Assembly: GCA_018669475.1 (NCBI GenBank)
Contig: JABHCC010000010.1
Location: 1 to 64,000 of the forward strand
Reading direction: 5' to 3'
DNA length: 64,000 nt
From: Bacteroidota bacterium
GTDB taxonomy: Bacteria; Bacteroidota; Bacteroidia; Bacteroidales; UBA12481
The notes beneath the pieces are model-generated. The model had not been told where the DNA came from and ran no database searches. It was given only the letters and a program-made list of their open reading frames with translations. Below, piece by piece: positions 6,839 to 15,532 of the stretch (positions within the stretch are counted from its first letter, which is position 1; each line of letters starts with the position of its first letter). A program made the position numbers and the translations under genes.

Positions 6839-8086
6839 ATGCATTTAAAGAAGACCTTTTCTCGATTTGGAGTGATTCTAACACTCCTTCTTTCAATTTA
6901 TTCGTGCAATACAACTCAAGATTCATCAACAGATTTGATTACGATTGATGTTGAGAAGGCGTATAATGAGCCCCAGAGGGGCATCAAGTTGAGTGAGGTT
7001 GTTGAGGACATTGAGTATGTGAAGCTTGAAACCAACCCAGAATGCTTGATTGGAAGAGTGTTTGGAGTTGCAATTTCTGACAACTTCATTGCTGTTTATG
7101 GTTTTACTACAAAATCAATATTACTTTTTTCACGATCAGGCGAATTCCTTCATAAAATTGGTAGCGTAGGAAATGGTCCGGGAGAGTATAATTATATTGA
7201 AGGAAAGTCTCTTGATATTATTTCCAATGAACAATACATCATGTTTAAAGATCCCAGTAATACAATCTATTTATACAATATTGACGGATCATTTCATAAG
7301 AAAACTAAAACTCCGGCCAAAAGATTAGACGGATTCGGATACAAAGGAGATGGGCAAATCCTTGCCTATCAGCAAATGCTTTTTTTACCTGAAGGTGGTG
7401 GAAACCAACTTATAACTTATGATTTGAATTTGGATATTATTGATAGCACCTTTTTTTCTACACGAGATACAATATGGGTTCGATTTATGCAATACGCGAA
7501 AGACAACTTCACTATAAATAATGGAGATATTTATTTGCGTTCAAAATTGAATGATACAATCTATAAAGTCCATGAAGATTATTCTACTGAACGATATCTA
7601 TATTTTAAAATGGGATCATTGAAGTCTCCATCTTTACTTGTACCAGGTGAGGAATGGGAGGCAAAATACCTTACTCTTAGTGACATTGCGCTAACTGATA
7701 ACCATGTCTACCTTACTTTTGCAGGTAGGCCAAGAGTTCCACGACCAGATGTATTTGGAATCGAATACTTAGTTTATGACAAAGGAAGTGGTAATTATTA
7801 TTTTCTGGATGATCATCCTAATCTTTATGCTGGTGAGGATAATACGACTTCGGCTCCAATAAATAACCTTGATGGGCTTGATCAAACATCAGAATTTATT
7901 TATCATATCCGAAATGACATTACCTGGGATGTATTAGAAATTGTTAACGCCAAAGAATACCTTGAATCCGACGATTTCGACCCCAGCAAACTCTCAACCG
8001 ACAAATATTACAAAAAGGTTAAGAAATTGCTTGAAGAATCCGACATTGAAGACAACCCGATCATCAGAATCTGTTTTTTGAAGTAG
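6839..8086 (+). CDS. 6-bladed beta-propeller lipoprotein 1
   Basis: A 415-residue lipoprotein with lipobox SIYSC (C23). It shows the family pattern shared by all six paralogs here: an opening strand with YVKLETNPECLIG, a blade with FSRSGEFLHKIG, the loop GNGPGEY, and a C-terminal EDNPIIRICFLK ending. Its role is unknown; such proteins are abundant surface or periplasmic lipoproteins in Bacteroidota. It lies directly after the third tRNA fragment, separated from the other five paralogs by the GH2-GH53, GH172 and yefM-yoeB genes. The ATG at 6839 leads straight into the signal peptide. Confidence 0.85.
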   Translation: MHLKKTFSRFGVILTLLLSIYSCNTTQDSSTDLITIDVEKAYNEPQRGIKLSEVVEDIEYVKLETNPECLIGRVFGVAISDNFIAVYGFTTKSILLFSRSGEFLHKIGSVGNGPGEYNYIEGKSLDIISNEQYIMFKDPSNTIYLYNIDGSFHKKTKTPAKRLDGFGYKGDGQILAYQQMLFLPEGGGNQLITYDLNLDIIDSTFFSTRDTIWVRFMQYAKDNFTINNGDIYLRSKLNDTIYKVHEDYSTERYLYFKMGSLKSPSLLVPGEEWEAKYLTLSDIALTDNHVYLTFAGRPRVPRPDVFGIEYLVYDKGSGNYYFLDDHPNLYAGEDNTTSAPINNLDGLDQTSEFIYHIRNDITWDVLEIVNAKEYLESDDFDPSKLSTDKYYKKVKKLLEESDIEDNPIIRICFLK

Positions 8087-8375
8087 GTATCGATTCTATT
8101 CGGCAGGTGATTTTTTGTTTCTGCACTGTTTCTGACCTGTTTTGGGTGGGCGAAAGTTAAATTTCATTTTTCTATAGTTCATTATCTTCGATGTCACCCA
8201 CAAAAGGTAGTACTTGAATCACCAGATAGACATTCTGGACCAGGTGAGCATCTAATTCCGTAGACCGAGGCAATGTCGGTATTCCTTAGCGATACAGAGG
8301 ATTACCATCCGGAAAGCATTATTCTATTCATATATAAACTTTAATCCCTCCAAAACTCCACCAGCCGGAACATGA
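8087..8375. other. Intergenic gap with degenerate repeat D3
   Basis: Nothing coding is recognisable. Positions 8228-8262 (AGACATTCTGG, then GTGAGCATCTAATTCCG) resemble the repeat at 6237-6287. No clear terminator follows the propeller gene. Confidence 0.3.
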
Positions 8376-8495
8376 TCTTTGTCTTTTAAAGGTGCATGGC
8401 CAAATCGACCTACTTATTACCAGGCTGATGAAGCAAAAGGCTTTGCCGAAAAGTTTTTCCGTATCTTAGAAACAACAAAACAAACTTCAACATGA
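8376..8495 (+). pseudogene. Possible hydrolase C-terminal remnant
   Basis: Between an in-frame stop at 8373 and a TGA at 8493-8495, the plus-strand frame reads FKGAWPNRPTYYQADEAKGF and then AEKFFRILETTKQTST. This resembles the last helix region of esterase-like alpha/beta hydrolases. Its TGA overlaps the ATG of the next gene as ATGA, the arrangement expected of translationally coupled genes whose upstream member has been lost. The family is guessed from a short stretch. Confidence 0.3.
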
Positions 8496-11400
8496 GGACA
8501 TCCATCAGAATAATTTGTGCAATGTGTTTCGTGCTCATTTCTTGCAGTGAAAAGATAGAAGAATCGCAACATCAACGGATCAGGGAGAATATTGACAAGA
8601 GCTGGAGATTTAGCTTCGGACATGCGGGTGATCCGGCCCGGGATTTCAATTTTGGTACGGATCTCCTCTTTGCCAAATCCGGCAGGACCAATAACTCAGC
8701 TATTAACCCTCGCTTTGATGACAGTGAGTGGCGCAAGCTCGATTTGCCCCACGACTGGGCCGTAGAATTACCCTTCGTGGAAGATGATGATAAATACCAT
8801 ACAGCGCATGGATCAAAACCGGTGGGCGGTATGTTTCCTGAGACATCCATTGGCTGGTATCGCAAGCATTTTGATATCCCGGTCAGCGATTCGGGCAAGC
8901 AGTTGTCACTGAGCTTCGACGGGGTGTTCAGAGATGCAAAATTCTGGCTCAATGGGTTTTACCTGGGCACCAATGAGAGCGGTTATATTGGAGTCACCTA
9001 TCCCATTAGTGATTATGTGAACTTCCATGGCGACAATGTGTTGGTTGTCAGGGTCGATGCGACACAGTTCGAGGGGTGGTTTTATGAGGGAGCAGGAATT
9101 TATCGGCATGTGTGGTTGAATATCCGGAATAATGTTCACCTGCCGGATGGGGGAGTTTTTATTAGCACTGATATATCAAAAGGCAGAGGAAAGAGGGCAG
9201 AAATTGCTTCCCGGGCCGAAGTGAAAAGTGAAATTAGTGTTGCTAACTCAGGACTTGAGGATGCATCGGTTCGGGTGAAGTCAATCGTGACGGATAGAAG
9301 CGGCAAAGTGATAGCGCAAGCTATCAGTGGAAAGATGCAAAGCAAGGCTCGTCAAAGACCCATTGTCATCCCCGCAAAGACCGGCTCCAGCCAACCACCA
9401 ATGGCAACATTCACCCACAAAATAAAAACACCCCGCCTGTGGTCACTCGAAGACCCCTACCTCTATCGTATCACCCACATTGTACTGGTGAAAGGCAAAG
9501 AAGTCGATCGGCTTACCACAAAATTTGGCATTCGCGATATTGAGATTGATCCCGATAAGGGATTCTTCTTGAATGGCAAGCACATAAAGATTCAAGGCAC
9601 AAACAACCATCAGGATCACGCTGGCGTAGGATCTGCCCTGCCTGATTATTTACAGTATTACCGGATTCAGCACTTAAAGAATTTTGGTGTGAATGCCTAC
9701 AGGGCGAGCCACAATCCACCTACACCTGAGTTGTTGGAGGCCTGTGATAGTCTGGGTATGTTGGTGATGGATGAAACCCGCTTGATGAATACCAGTCCGG
9801 AGTACATGGACCAGTTTGATCGCCTGATTCTGCGTGATCGCAATCATCCATCGATTTTCATGTGGTGCATTGGCAATGAAGAACAGGATATTCAAACGAA
9901 CTCGCATGGCAAACGCATTGCGCTGACCATGATGCAGCGTCTGAAGCAGCTCGATCCAACCCGCACTTGCACCTATGCGGCTGATTTGGAGAACTACTTC
10001 CCTGGCATCAATGAAGTGATCCCGGTACGGGGTTTCAATTACCGCCATTATGCCCGGGCCGATTATCACCGCGATCATCCTGACCAAGCAGTCATTGGCA
10101 CTGAGATGGGTAGTACAGTCACAACCCGGGGAATATACGAGATAGATTCTGTCAGGGCTTACCTGCCGGATCAGGATCTGAACGCACCCTGGTGGGCAAG
10201 TCTGGCTGAAGCATGGTGGCCCGAAACGGCTGAAAATGATTGGGATCTGGGCGGATTTATCTGGACAGGATTCGATTATCGCGGTGAGCCTACCCCATTT
10301 AAATGGCCGAATATCTCTTCTCACTTTGGGATTCTGGATGTATGCGGATTTCCTAAGAACGTGGCCTATTATTACAAATCCTGGTGGAGCAAGGAAGATG
10401 TGCTGCACATCTCACCGCATTGGAATTGGCCAGACAAAGAAGGGGAAATGATCAAGGTATGGGTGAATTCTAACGCTGATGAAGTAGAGCTGTTTCTCAA
10501 CGGACACAGCTTTGGTAAAAAAACCATGCCCTGCAACAGTCACCTTAATTGGGATGTTGTTTATGAACCGGGTACCCTCGAAGCCATTGGCTGGCGTGAT
10601 GGTCGCGAAATCAGGGCTAAAGTTGAAACTACTGGTCCGGCAGTCAATGTAGCCTGTCTGGTTCACAAAACCACCATGGTAGCCGATGGACAAGATGCAA
10701 CTGTCATCAATGTGCGTCTGGTCGATCAACATGGACGCACCATTCCGGATGCGAATAATCTGATCAAATTCTCACTGGATGGTCCTGGTCGCATATTGGG
10801 CGTAGGCAATGGCGATCCCAGCAGTCATGAACCGGATGTATGTCTGGATGGCAACTGGCAGCGTCACCTCTTCAATGGTTACTGCCAGGTAATCGTTCAG
10901 GCAGGTACCGAACCCGGACCACTAAGCTTCACAGCCACTTCAGAAGGTCTATGGCCTGAATCCAATGGCATTCATCTGGTATCACCCGACTCTTTACTGA
11001 GCTACAATCCGCCTGTCTTCCATCCGGATTCGGTTAAGGTCACCGGACAAGCCAAGATCCTGGGAGCCGACATCTCCTTCCTGCCCCAACTCGAAGCCCA
11101 GGGGATGACCTTCTCTGATAATGGGAAACCTGGTGATCCCCTCGCCATCATGAAGGCACATGGCTTCAATTGGATCCGCTTGCGGATTTTCAACAATCCA
11201 GAAAATGAAAAGGGTTATGCCCCGGGTGAAGGATGGTGTGATCTGGGAAATACACTGAAGATGGCCAAACGCATTAAGGCACAGGGAATGAAATTTCTGC
11301 TTGATTTCCACTACTCCGATTTCTGGGCTGATCCGGGTAAGCAATACAAACCCAAGAGCTGGGAAGGCTTGGAATACCCGGCATTGCGAGAGGCTTTGAA

Positions 11401-11947
11401 ACAGTATACCCAACGGGTAGTCGCTGCCTTAGATGAACAGGGCACCCTGCCGGATATGGTCCAGATCGGCAACGAGATCAACCATGGCATGGTCTGGCCT
11501 GATGGACATGTATGGCATATGGATCAGCTGGCTGGCTTAATCCAGGCAGGCATTGACGGGGTATATGCCGTCGATTCAACGGTTCAGATTATGCTCCACA
11601 TGGCCCTGGGCGGACAGCATGATGAAACTGTCATGTGGTTCGACCAGATGCTGGCACGGGAGATCCAATTTGATATACTGGGATTATCATTTTACCCAAG
11701 GTGGCATGGCGAGCTTGCCGACCTGAAGCACAACATCAGCAAACTGATCACCCGCTATCCCTACCCGATCAATATCGTGGAATACTCGCACATGAAAGAG
11801 GAAGTCAATGATATAGCTTTCAAAGAATTCACAGATCGCGTAAACGGCACCTTCATTTGGGAACCACTCAGCACCTGGGAGAAAATCTTTGATCGGGATG
11901 GGAAAAGTAATCGGTTTATGGAGATCTATGATCAGTACCTGCAATGA
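8492..11947 (+). CDS. GH2 beta-galactosidase-like / GH53 endo-beta-1,4-galactanase fusion lipoprotein
   Basis: A 1151-residue lipoprotein (lipobox VLISC, C18). Residues about 30-330 are the GH2 jelly-roll and Ig-like domains. The TIM barrel follows with WCIGNEE (acid/base E463) and IGTEMG (nucleophile E538), then DUF4982-like and Ig-like domains to about 850. Residues 855-1151 form a complete GH53 domain opening with GADISFLPQLE, with QIGNEIN (E995) and NIVEYSH (E1097) as the two catalytic glutamates. GH53 cuts beta-1,4-galactan internally and GH2 members often remove terminal galactose, so one chain could cut and trim arabinogalactan or pectic galactan. The exact GH2 specificity is not certain. 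The next gene is a GH172-type enzyme. Confidence 0.9.
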   Translation: MRTSIRIICAMCFVLISCSEKIEESQHQRIRENIDKSWRFSFGHAGDPARDFNFGTDLLFAKSGRTNNSAINPRFDDSEWRKLDLPHDWAVELPFVEDDDKYHTAHGSKPVGGMFPETSIGWYRKHFDIPVSDSGKQLSLSFDGVFRDAKFWLNGFYLGTNESGYIGVTYPISDYVNFHGDNVLVVRVDATQFEGWFYEGAGIYRHVWLNIRNNVHLPDGGVFISTDISKGRGKRAEIASRAEVKSEISVANSGLEDASVRVKSIVTDRSGKVIAQAISGKMQSKARQRPIVIPAKTGSSQPPMATFTHKIKTPRLWSLEDPYLYRITHIVLVKGKEVDRLTTKFGIRDIEIDPDKGFFLNGKHIKIQGTNNHQDHAGVGSALPDYLQYYRIQHLKNFGVNAYRASHNPPTPELLEACDSLGMLVMDETRLMNTSPEYMDQFDRLILRDRNHPSIFMWCIGNEEQDIQTNSHGKRIALTMMQRLKQLDPTRTCTYAADLENYFPGINEVIPVRGFNYRHYARADYHRDHPDQAVIGTEMGSTVTTRGIYEIDSVRAYLPDQDLNAPWWASLAEAWWPETAENDWDLGGFIWTGFDYRGEPTPFKWPNISSHFGILDVCGFPKNVAYYYKSWWSKEDVLHISPHWNWPDKEGEMIKVWVNSNADEVELFLNGHSFGKKTMPCNSHLNWDVVYEPGTLEAIGWRDGREIRAKVETTGPAVNVACLVHKTTMVADGQDATVINVRLVDQHGRTIPDANNLIKFSLDGPGRILGVGNGDPSSHEPDVCLDGNWQRHLFNGYCQVIVQAGTEPGPLSFTATSEGLWPESNGIHLVSPDSLLSYNPPVFHPDSVKVTGQAKILGADISFLPQLEAQGMTFSDNGKPGDPLAIMKAHGFNWIRLRIFNNPENEKGYAPGEGWCDLGNTLKMAKRIKAQGMKFLLDFHYSDFWADPGKQYKPKSWEGLEYPALREALKQYTQRVVAALDEQGTLPDMVQIGNEINHGMVWPDGHVWHMDQLAGLIQAGIDGVYAVDSTVQIMLHMALGGQHDETVMWFDQMLAREIQFDILGLSFYPRWHGELADLKHNISKLITRYPYPINIVEYSHMKEEVNDIAFKEFTDRVNGTFIWEPLSTWEKIFDRDGKSNRFMEIYDQYLQ

Positions 11948-12064
11948 AATGACGAGATCGAATTAAAGGCGCTGGTTTGGAATTATCCTGTCACATGGGC
12001 CGGACTGAAGGCACGGCCCTTTTTGTAATTTTCATATACCTTTGTGTGAAATCTATTCTTTTCC

Positions 12065-13348
12065 ATGAAAACCATGAAAACAATACACCTGGTCACAATC
12101 ATAAGCCTTTTCTCACTGCTAAGTTGCCAGAACAATCGGGAAGCCGATTCCTGGAAAATCGGCCAGGAAAAAGAATGGTATAAAGCACCCCCAACCGGTG
12201 TGCATACCCGCTGGGCCAGCCCTGAGAATCCGAATGGAGAACCGGGGAAAGGAGGTACCATCAATAAAGGTGCAAAAGGAAACGCTTTTTATACCATTGC
12301 ACCCGGTGCCAAAAAGGTTTTGCTTGACTATGCAGGTGCAGGAATGATCACCCGAATGTGGATGTCGGGAACCATTGGTCGCAGTGAAGAACAAAGACGA
12401 ATGGTGCGAATTGATATGTTTTGGGATGGGGCCGACAAGCCCGCGGTATCAGCACCAATTGGCGATTTTTTCGGTACCGGACTTGGTCATTTAACCCCTT
12501 TTGACAGTGAACTATTCGCCAGTCCCGAGGGTCGATCTTTCAATTTCACTATCCCCATGCCCTTCAGAGAATCAGCCAAAGTGGTGGTGACCAATGAATC
12601 ACCCTATTACGTGTTGTTCTGGTACGACATAAATTTCATCACAGTCGATCAGCATGCTGATGATGTTATGTATTTTCACAGCTACTGGAGTCGTGATATG
12701 CATACAAAAGTAGGGGAAGACTTCGAGATCCTACCGAAAGTTGAAGGCACAGGCAGGTACCTGGGCACCAATATCGGCGTGATTGGAGATGAGGCCTACA
12801 GAGCTACCTGGTTCGGCGAAGGGGAAGTCAAAGGCTACATCGATGGAGACACTGACCTACCAAGCCTCGTGGGAACAGGTACAGAAGATTACATTGGTTC
12901 AGGTTGGGGTCAAGGTCGATATTTCGGTCGGTATTTCGGATCCTTAGTTTCTGATAATCAAAGAGATTTATACGCCTTTTATCGATATCACCTGGATGAC
13001 CCGGTCTATTTTCATCAAAGCTGTCGCATCACGATTCAACAGATGGGTAACTGTGGGGTGAACCGTTTCATGGAGATAGAAAAATCAGGTGCACCGATTC
13101 AGCTGATTGCCCTCCTCGACACCAAAGGCAATAACATACTGGCCGCCACTGGTCCGAAGCCTGAGTATTTGTGCCTCCTGGATATAGATTCCCTACCGGA
13201 TGTAGCCAGTAAGGATGGAGCCTACTTCTACAGAAGCGATGATGTATCAGCAACGGCTTATTTTTATCTTGATAAACCAGAGAATGATCTGCCTCCCCTA
13301 CCGGATGTGGACATCAGAATAAAAGGAATGAAAGAAAAAGCATGGTAG
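12065..13348 (+). CDS. DUF2961 / GH172-family lipoprotein
   Basis: A 427-residue lipoprotein (LLSC, C21). It has the DUF2961 pattern: a start with THTRW-like GVHTRWASPENP, GAGMITRMWMS, and the highly conserved GTEDYIGSGWGQG that holds an acidic catalytic residue. DUF2961 proteins are assigned to glycoside hydrolase family 172, which includes enzymes acting on alpha-D-fructofuranosyl or D-arabinofuranosyl linkages. Lying 117 bp downstream of the GH2-GH53 enzyme, it may remove furanosyl side chains from the same polysaccharide; that pairing is inference. A second ATG three codons in is an alternative start. Confidence 0.85.
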   Translation: MKTMKTIHLVTIISLFSLLSCQNNREADSWKIGQEKEWYKAPPTGVHTRWASPENPNGEPGKGGTINKGAKGNAFYTIAPGAKKVLLDYAGAGMITRMWMSGTIGRSEEQRRMVRIDMFWDGADKPAVSAPIGDFFGTGLGHLTPFDSELFASPEGRSFNFTIPMPFRESAKVVVTNESPYYVLFWYDINFITVDQHADDVMYFHSYWSRDMHTKVGEDFEILPKVEGTGRYLGTNIGVIGDEAYRATWFGEGEVKGYIDGDTDLPSLVGTGTEDYIGSGWGQGRYFGRYFGSLVSDNQRDLYAFYRYHLDDPVYFHQSCRITIQQMGNCGVNRFMEIEKSGAPIQLIALLDTKGNNILAATGPKPEYLCLLDIDSLPDVASKDGAYFYRSDDVSATAYFYLDKPENDLPPLPDVDIRIKGMKEKAW

Positions 13349-13376
13349 TTTTAAATAAAACTAAAACTTTGCAAAC

Positions 13377-13634
13377 TTATTCATAATGAAATCTGCATTT
13401 GGCAATGTGAATTTCATTGTCTTTGACCTTATAGATGATTCGGTGTTCCTGATCAATTCTTCGAGACCAAAAACCCTGGTATTTGTGCTTAAGGGGCTCG
13501 GGTTTCCCTAACCCAGTATAGGGATTTCTTGAGATGTCTTTAAGTAACTTGTTGATTCTCTTCAACATTTTTGGATTGGTCTTTTGCCAATAGAGATAGT
13601 CCTCCCAAGACTCTTCAACAAAAACATATTTCAT
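13377..13634 (-). CDS. yoeB: YoeB-family toxin (ribosome-dependent mRNA endonuclease)
   Basis: An 85-residue protein of standard YoeB length. E46, R65, H83 and Y84 fall at the positions of the E. coli YoeB catalytic residues, with the ending CRFHYE. YoeB binds the ribosomal A site and cuts mRNA there. The start codon overlaps the last base of the upstream antitoxin, so the two are translated together. The copy looks intact. Confidence 0.95.
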   Translation of the reverse strand: MKYVFVEESWEDYLYWQKTNPKMLKRINKLLKDISRNPYTGLGKPEPLKHKYQGFWSRRIDQEHRIIYKVKDNEIHIAKCRFHYE

Positions 13635-13885
13635 TACTCAATGAGATCTTTGGTAAATGATTCGCCCTTCTTCAATTTGACAATTGCAGAATCCAGCCTT
13701 TCTTCGTTTTTCGCCGAGGATAGCTCATGTCGTGTGGTACACAATGAGTTATACTCATCCAAGGAAATGACAACCACACCATTATCTTTGCCTCGATTAA
13801 TAATAAGCGTTTCAAAATCCTTTGCTACCTGATCTAAATACTTTTTAATATCTTTTCGGAAATCCGAAATTGAAGTAGTTAACAT
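13634..13885 (-). CDS. yefM: YefM/Phd-family antitoxin
   Basis: An 83-residue antitoxin with the Phd/YefM fold: DFRKDIKKYLDQV near the N-terminus for DNA binding, VVVISLDEYNSL in the middle, and an acidic and basic C-terminal tail that would wrap the toxin. It precedes yoeB in the usual antitoxin-toxin order. Two TGTACA sites just upstream suggest autorepression. In the E. coli system YefM and the YefM-YoeB complex bind such TGTACA palindromes. Confidence 0.93.
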   Translation of the reverse strand: MLTTSISDFRKDIKKYLDQVAKDFETLIINRGKDNGVVVISLDEYNSLCTTRHELSSAKNEERLDSAIVKLKKGESFTKDLIE

Positions 13886-13897
13886 AATATATCATTT

Positions 13898-13927
13898 TGT
13901 ACGTTATCTTGTACAAAGATATGTACA
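13898..13927 (-). promoter_or_regulatory. YefM operator: paired TGTACA palindromes
   Basis: TGTACA occurs at 13910-13915 and 13922-13927, 12 bp apart, and a half-matching TGTAC at 13898-13902 lies nearer the gene. E. coli yefM has TGTACA-core palindromes with the same centre-to-centre spacing. The cluster lies 13-42 bp upstream of the antitoxin start. Confidence 0.75.
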
Positions 13928-13993
13928 ATTTAGGCATTATCAAAATCAAACATCAAAAACCCATAACTCATCACATCCACTTCATCACGCATC

Positions 13994-14113
13994 TTAGTTC
14001 TTCAAATAAACTATCCTGACAATCGGATAGTCCTCCACCGATCCAGCTTTATGCAATTCAGCCAACTCTTTACCATGCGGTGTATTCAGCATCCTCTTGC
14101 TAGTTAAAAAGAC
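13994..14113 (-). pseudogene. Orphan C-terminal tail of a 6-bladed propeller gene
   Basis: The minus strand encodes NTPHGKELAELHKAGSVEDY and then PIVRIVYLKN before TAA at 13994-13996. This matches the end of the propeller gene at 15533-16765 (ATPHGKELGELVETSSIEDN, PIVRIVYLKN) in protein and at the DNA level. Only about 39 codons remain and there is no start. It is the 3' scar of a lost paralog. Confidence 0.8.
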
Positions 14114-14351
14114 CTACATCATAAATACAACTCACATACATTTATTAATATCCAGTAATTTATGTGTTTAGTCATTTTGCTTTGATCTGTTTTTTCAATC
14201 TTTGAGGCTAAACTGAATCAGATTATGGCCACCCTCAAAATCATGTTAGACCCCAGGATCCCAAAAAAAAGGACGGAACATGATTGTATATGACAGTTTG
14301 TTTTGGTAGCTTACCTCGCCCCCACGATTATAAAACCTATATCCATTTACT
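14114..14351. other. Gap with a small integrase scrap
   Basis: Besides the integrase N-terminal fragment at 14225-14280, nothing is recognised. The region precedes the propeller gene at 14352 and probably holds its promoter; no convincing TAnnTTTG/TTG pair was found. Confidence 0.3.
14225..14280 (+). pseudogene. Integrase N-terminal remnant with frameshift
   Basis: ATG at 14225 starts MATLKIMLDPRIPKK, the arm-binding N-terminus typical of Bacteroidota tyrosine recombinases. A run of eight A at about 14263-14270 shifts the frame: reading across it in the other frame gives KKKDGT, the expected continuation. Nothing further of the integrase remains, so this is the decayed start of a second mobile element. 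Confidence 0.55.
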
Positions 14352-15506
14352 ATGAAATGCTATTTCTATATCATTTGCTCTCTGTTTCTAATTTCGGGGT
14401 TTGAGTCTTTACACGGTCAAAAAGAACTAATACCATTTGATCTGTCAAGTCAACTTGATAAAAAGGAAACAGTTTTCCTTTCACAGTTTGTATCCGCGAT
14501 TTCGTATGTGCCTTTGGAAACTTCAACCGAGGCATTGGTAGGCAATATACAACAAATCATACCTGCTGGTGACAAAATAATTATTGCCACCACGGACAAC
14601 TCGATTAAAGTGTTTGACTTAAAAGGAAAATTCCTTAACAATGTTGGTAGAATTGGAAAGGGGCCTGGTGAATTTCCAGCTTTTAGAAATGTATTTTGGG
14701 ATACTGATGCCCGTAGAGTTATTGTTCATAACATGGCAGGATCATATCTTCTTTTTTATACTATTAATGGAACCTTTGTAAAAAGATTTAAAATACCATT
14801 TAATACTTTTGATGTCTTCAGAATGCGTGATGGTGTTTTTCTTGGAATTAATAATTTTCCAATTCCAATAGGTTCGGTTTATTCTCAGTTTTTATTATTC
14901 GATCTTAATAACATGGTTAAGCCATTATTGGCTAAGTCATCTGCAAAAGAAATTGTTAGGCCAATGATAACTCATCCCCATTATCATAACAGCTTTGGGG
15001 ATATTGACTATATTGTACAGCCCAGATCAGATACTCTTATTGTATACAGGAATAAAGACATCAGACCATTTGCATCATTCAATTTGCACGATTTGATTGT
15101 CCCCGACAATGTGTATTATAATCACAACATCAGACCACAAGACCTCTATGAATATGTAAGGTTTGGTGGAATAATGCCTATTGATGAAAATAGATTCATT
15201 TATCGTATTAATTATAAAAGGAAAAGTTATTTCATCCTATGCAATATCAAAACAAGAAGCTCTATACCTATCAAAATGGATGAGCAGGTTAAGTTTGGTG
15301 TAACAAACGACATCGATGGTGGCTATCCGTTCCCGTTAACCCAGAATCTGTATGAGAATTCTTACTATGCAGCATTACTTCCATACCGCCTGCTTTCTTT
15401 GCAGGAAAAAGGAGTATTTAATATGGCTGATCCAATTTTTATTAAAATGCTTAAGGGGTTAGAAGATGGTGACAATCCTGTTATCGCAATATATCATTTG
15501 AAATAG
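14352..15506 (+). CDS. 6-bladed beta-propeller exported protein 2
   Basis: A 384-residue paralog. Unlike the other five it has a signal peptide (ending near SLHGQ) without a lipobox cysteine, so it is probably soluble in the periplasm or secreted. YVPLETSTEALVG, the blade VFDLKGKFLNNVG and GKGPGEF mark the family, and it ends GDNPVIAIYHLK. It is convergent with the four-gene minus-strand block that starts at 15533, 26 bp away. Function unknown. Confidence 0.85.
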   Translation: MKCYFYIICSLFLISGFESLHGQKELIPFDLSSQLDKKETVFLSQFVSAISYVPLETSTEALVGNIQQIIPAGDKIIIATTDNSIKVFDLKGKFLNNVGRIGKGPGEFPAFRNVFWDTDARRVIVHNMAGSYLLFYTINGTFVKRFKIPFNTFDVFRMRDGVFLGINNFPIPIGSVYSQFLLFDLNNMVKPLLAKSSAKEIVRPMITHPHYHNSFGDIDYIVQPRSDTLIVYRNKDIRPFASFNLHDLIVPDNVYYNHNIRPQDLYEYVRFGGIMPIDENRFIYRINYKRKSYFILCNIKTRSSIPIKMDEQVKFGVTNDIDGGYPFPLTQNLYENSYYAALLPYRLLSLQEKGVFNMADPIFIKMLKGLEDGDNPVIAIYHLK

Positions 15507-15532
15507 AAAACATCTGTATTATAGCAAACATC

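Noticed and set aside
9674-10408. 244-residue frame on the minus strand inside the GH2-GH53 gene
   Set aside because: It lies wholly antisense to a gene with clear catalytic motifs and has no family signs; the long frame reflects codon bias of the real gene.
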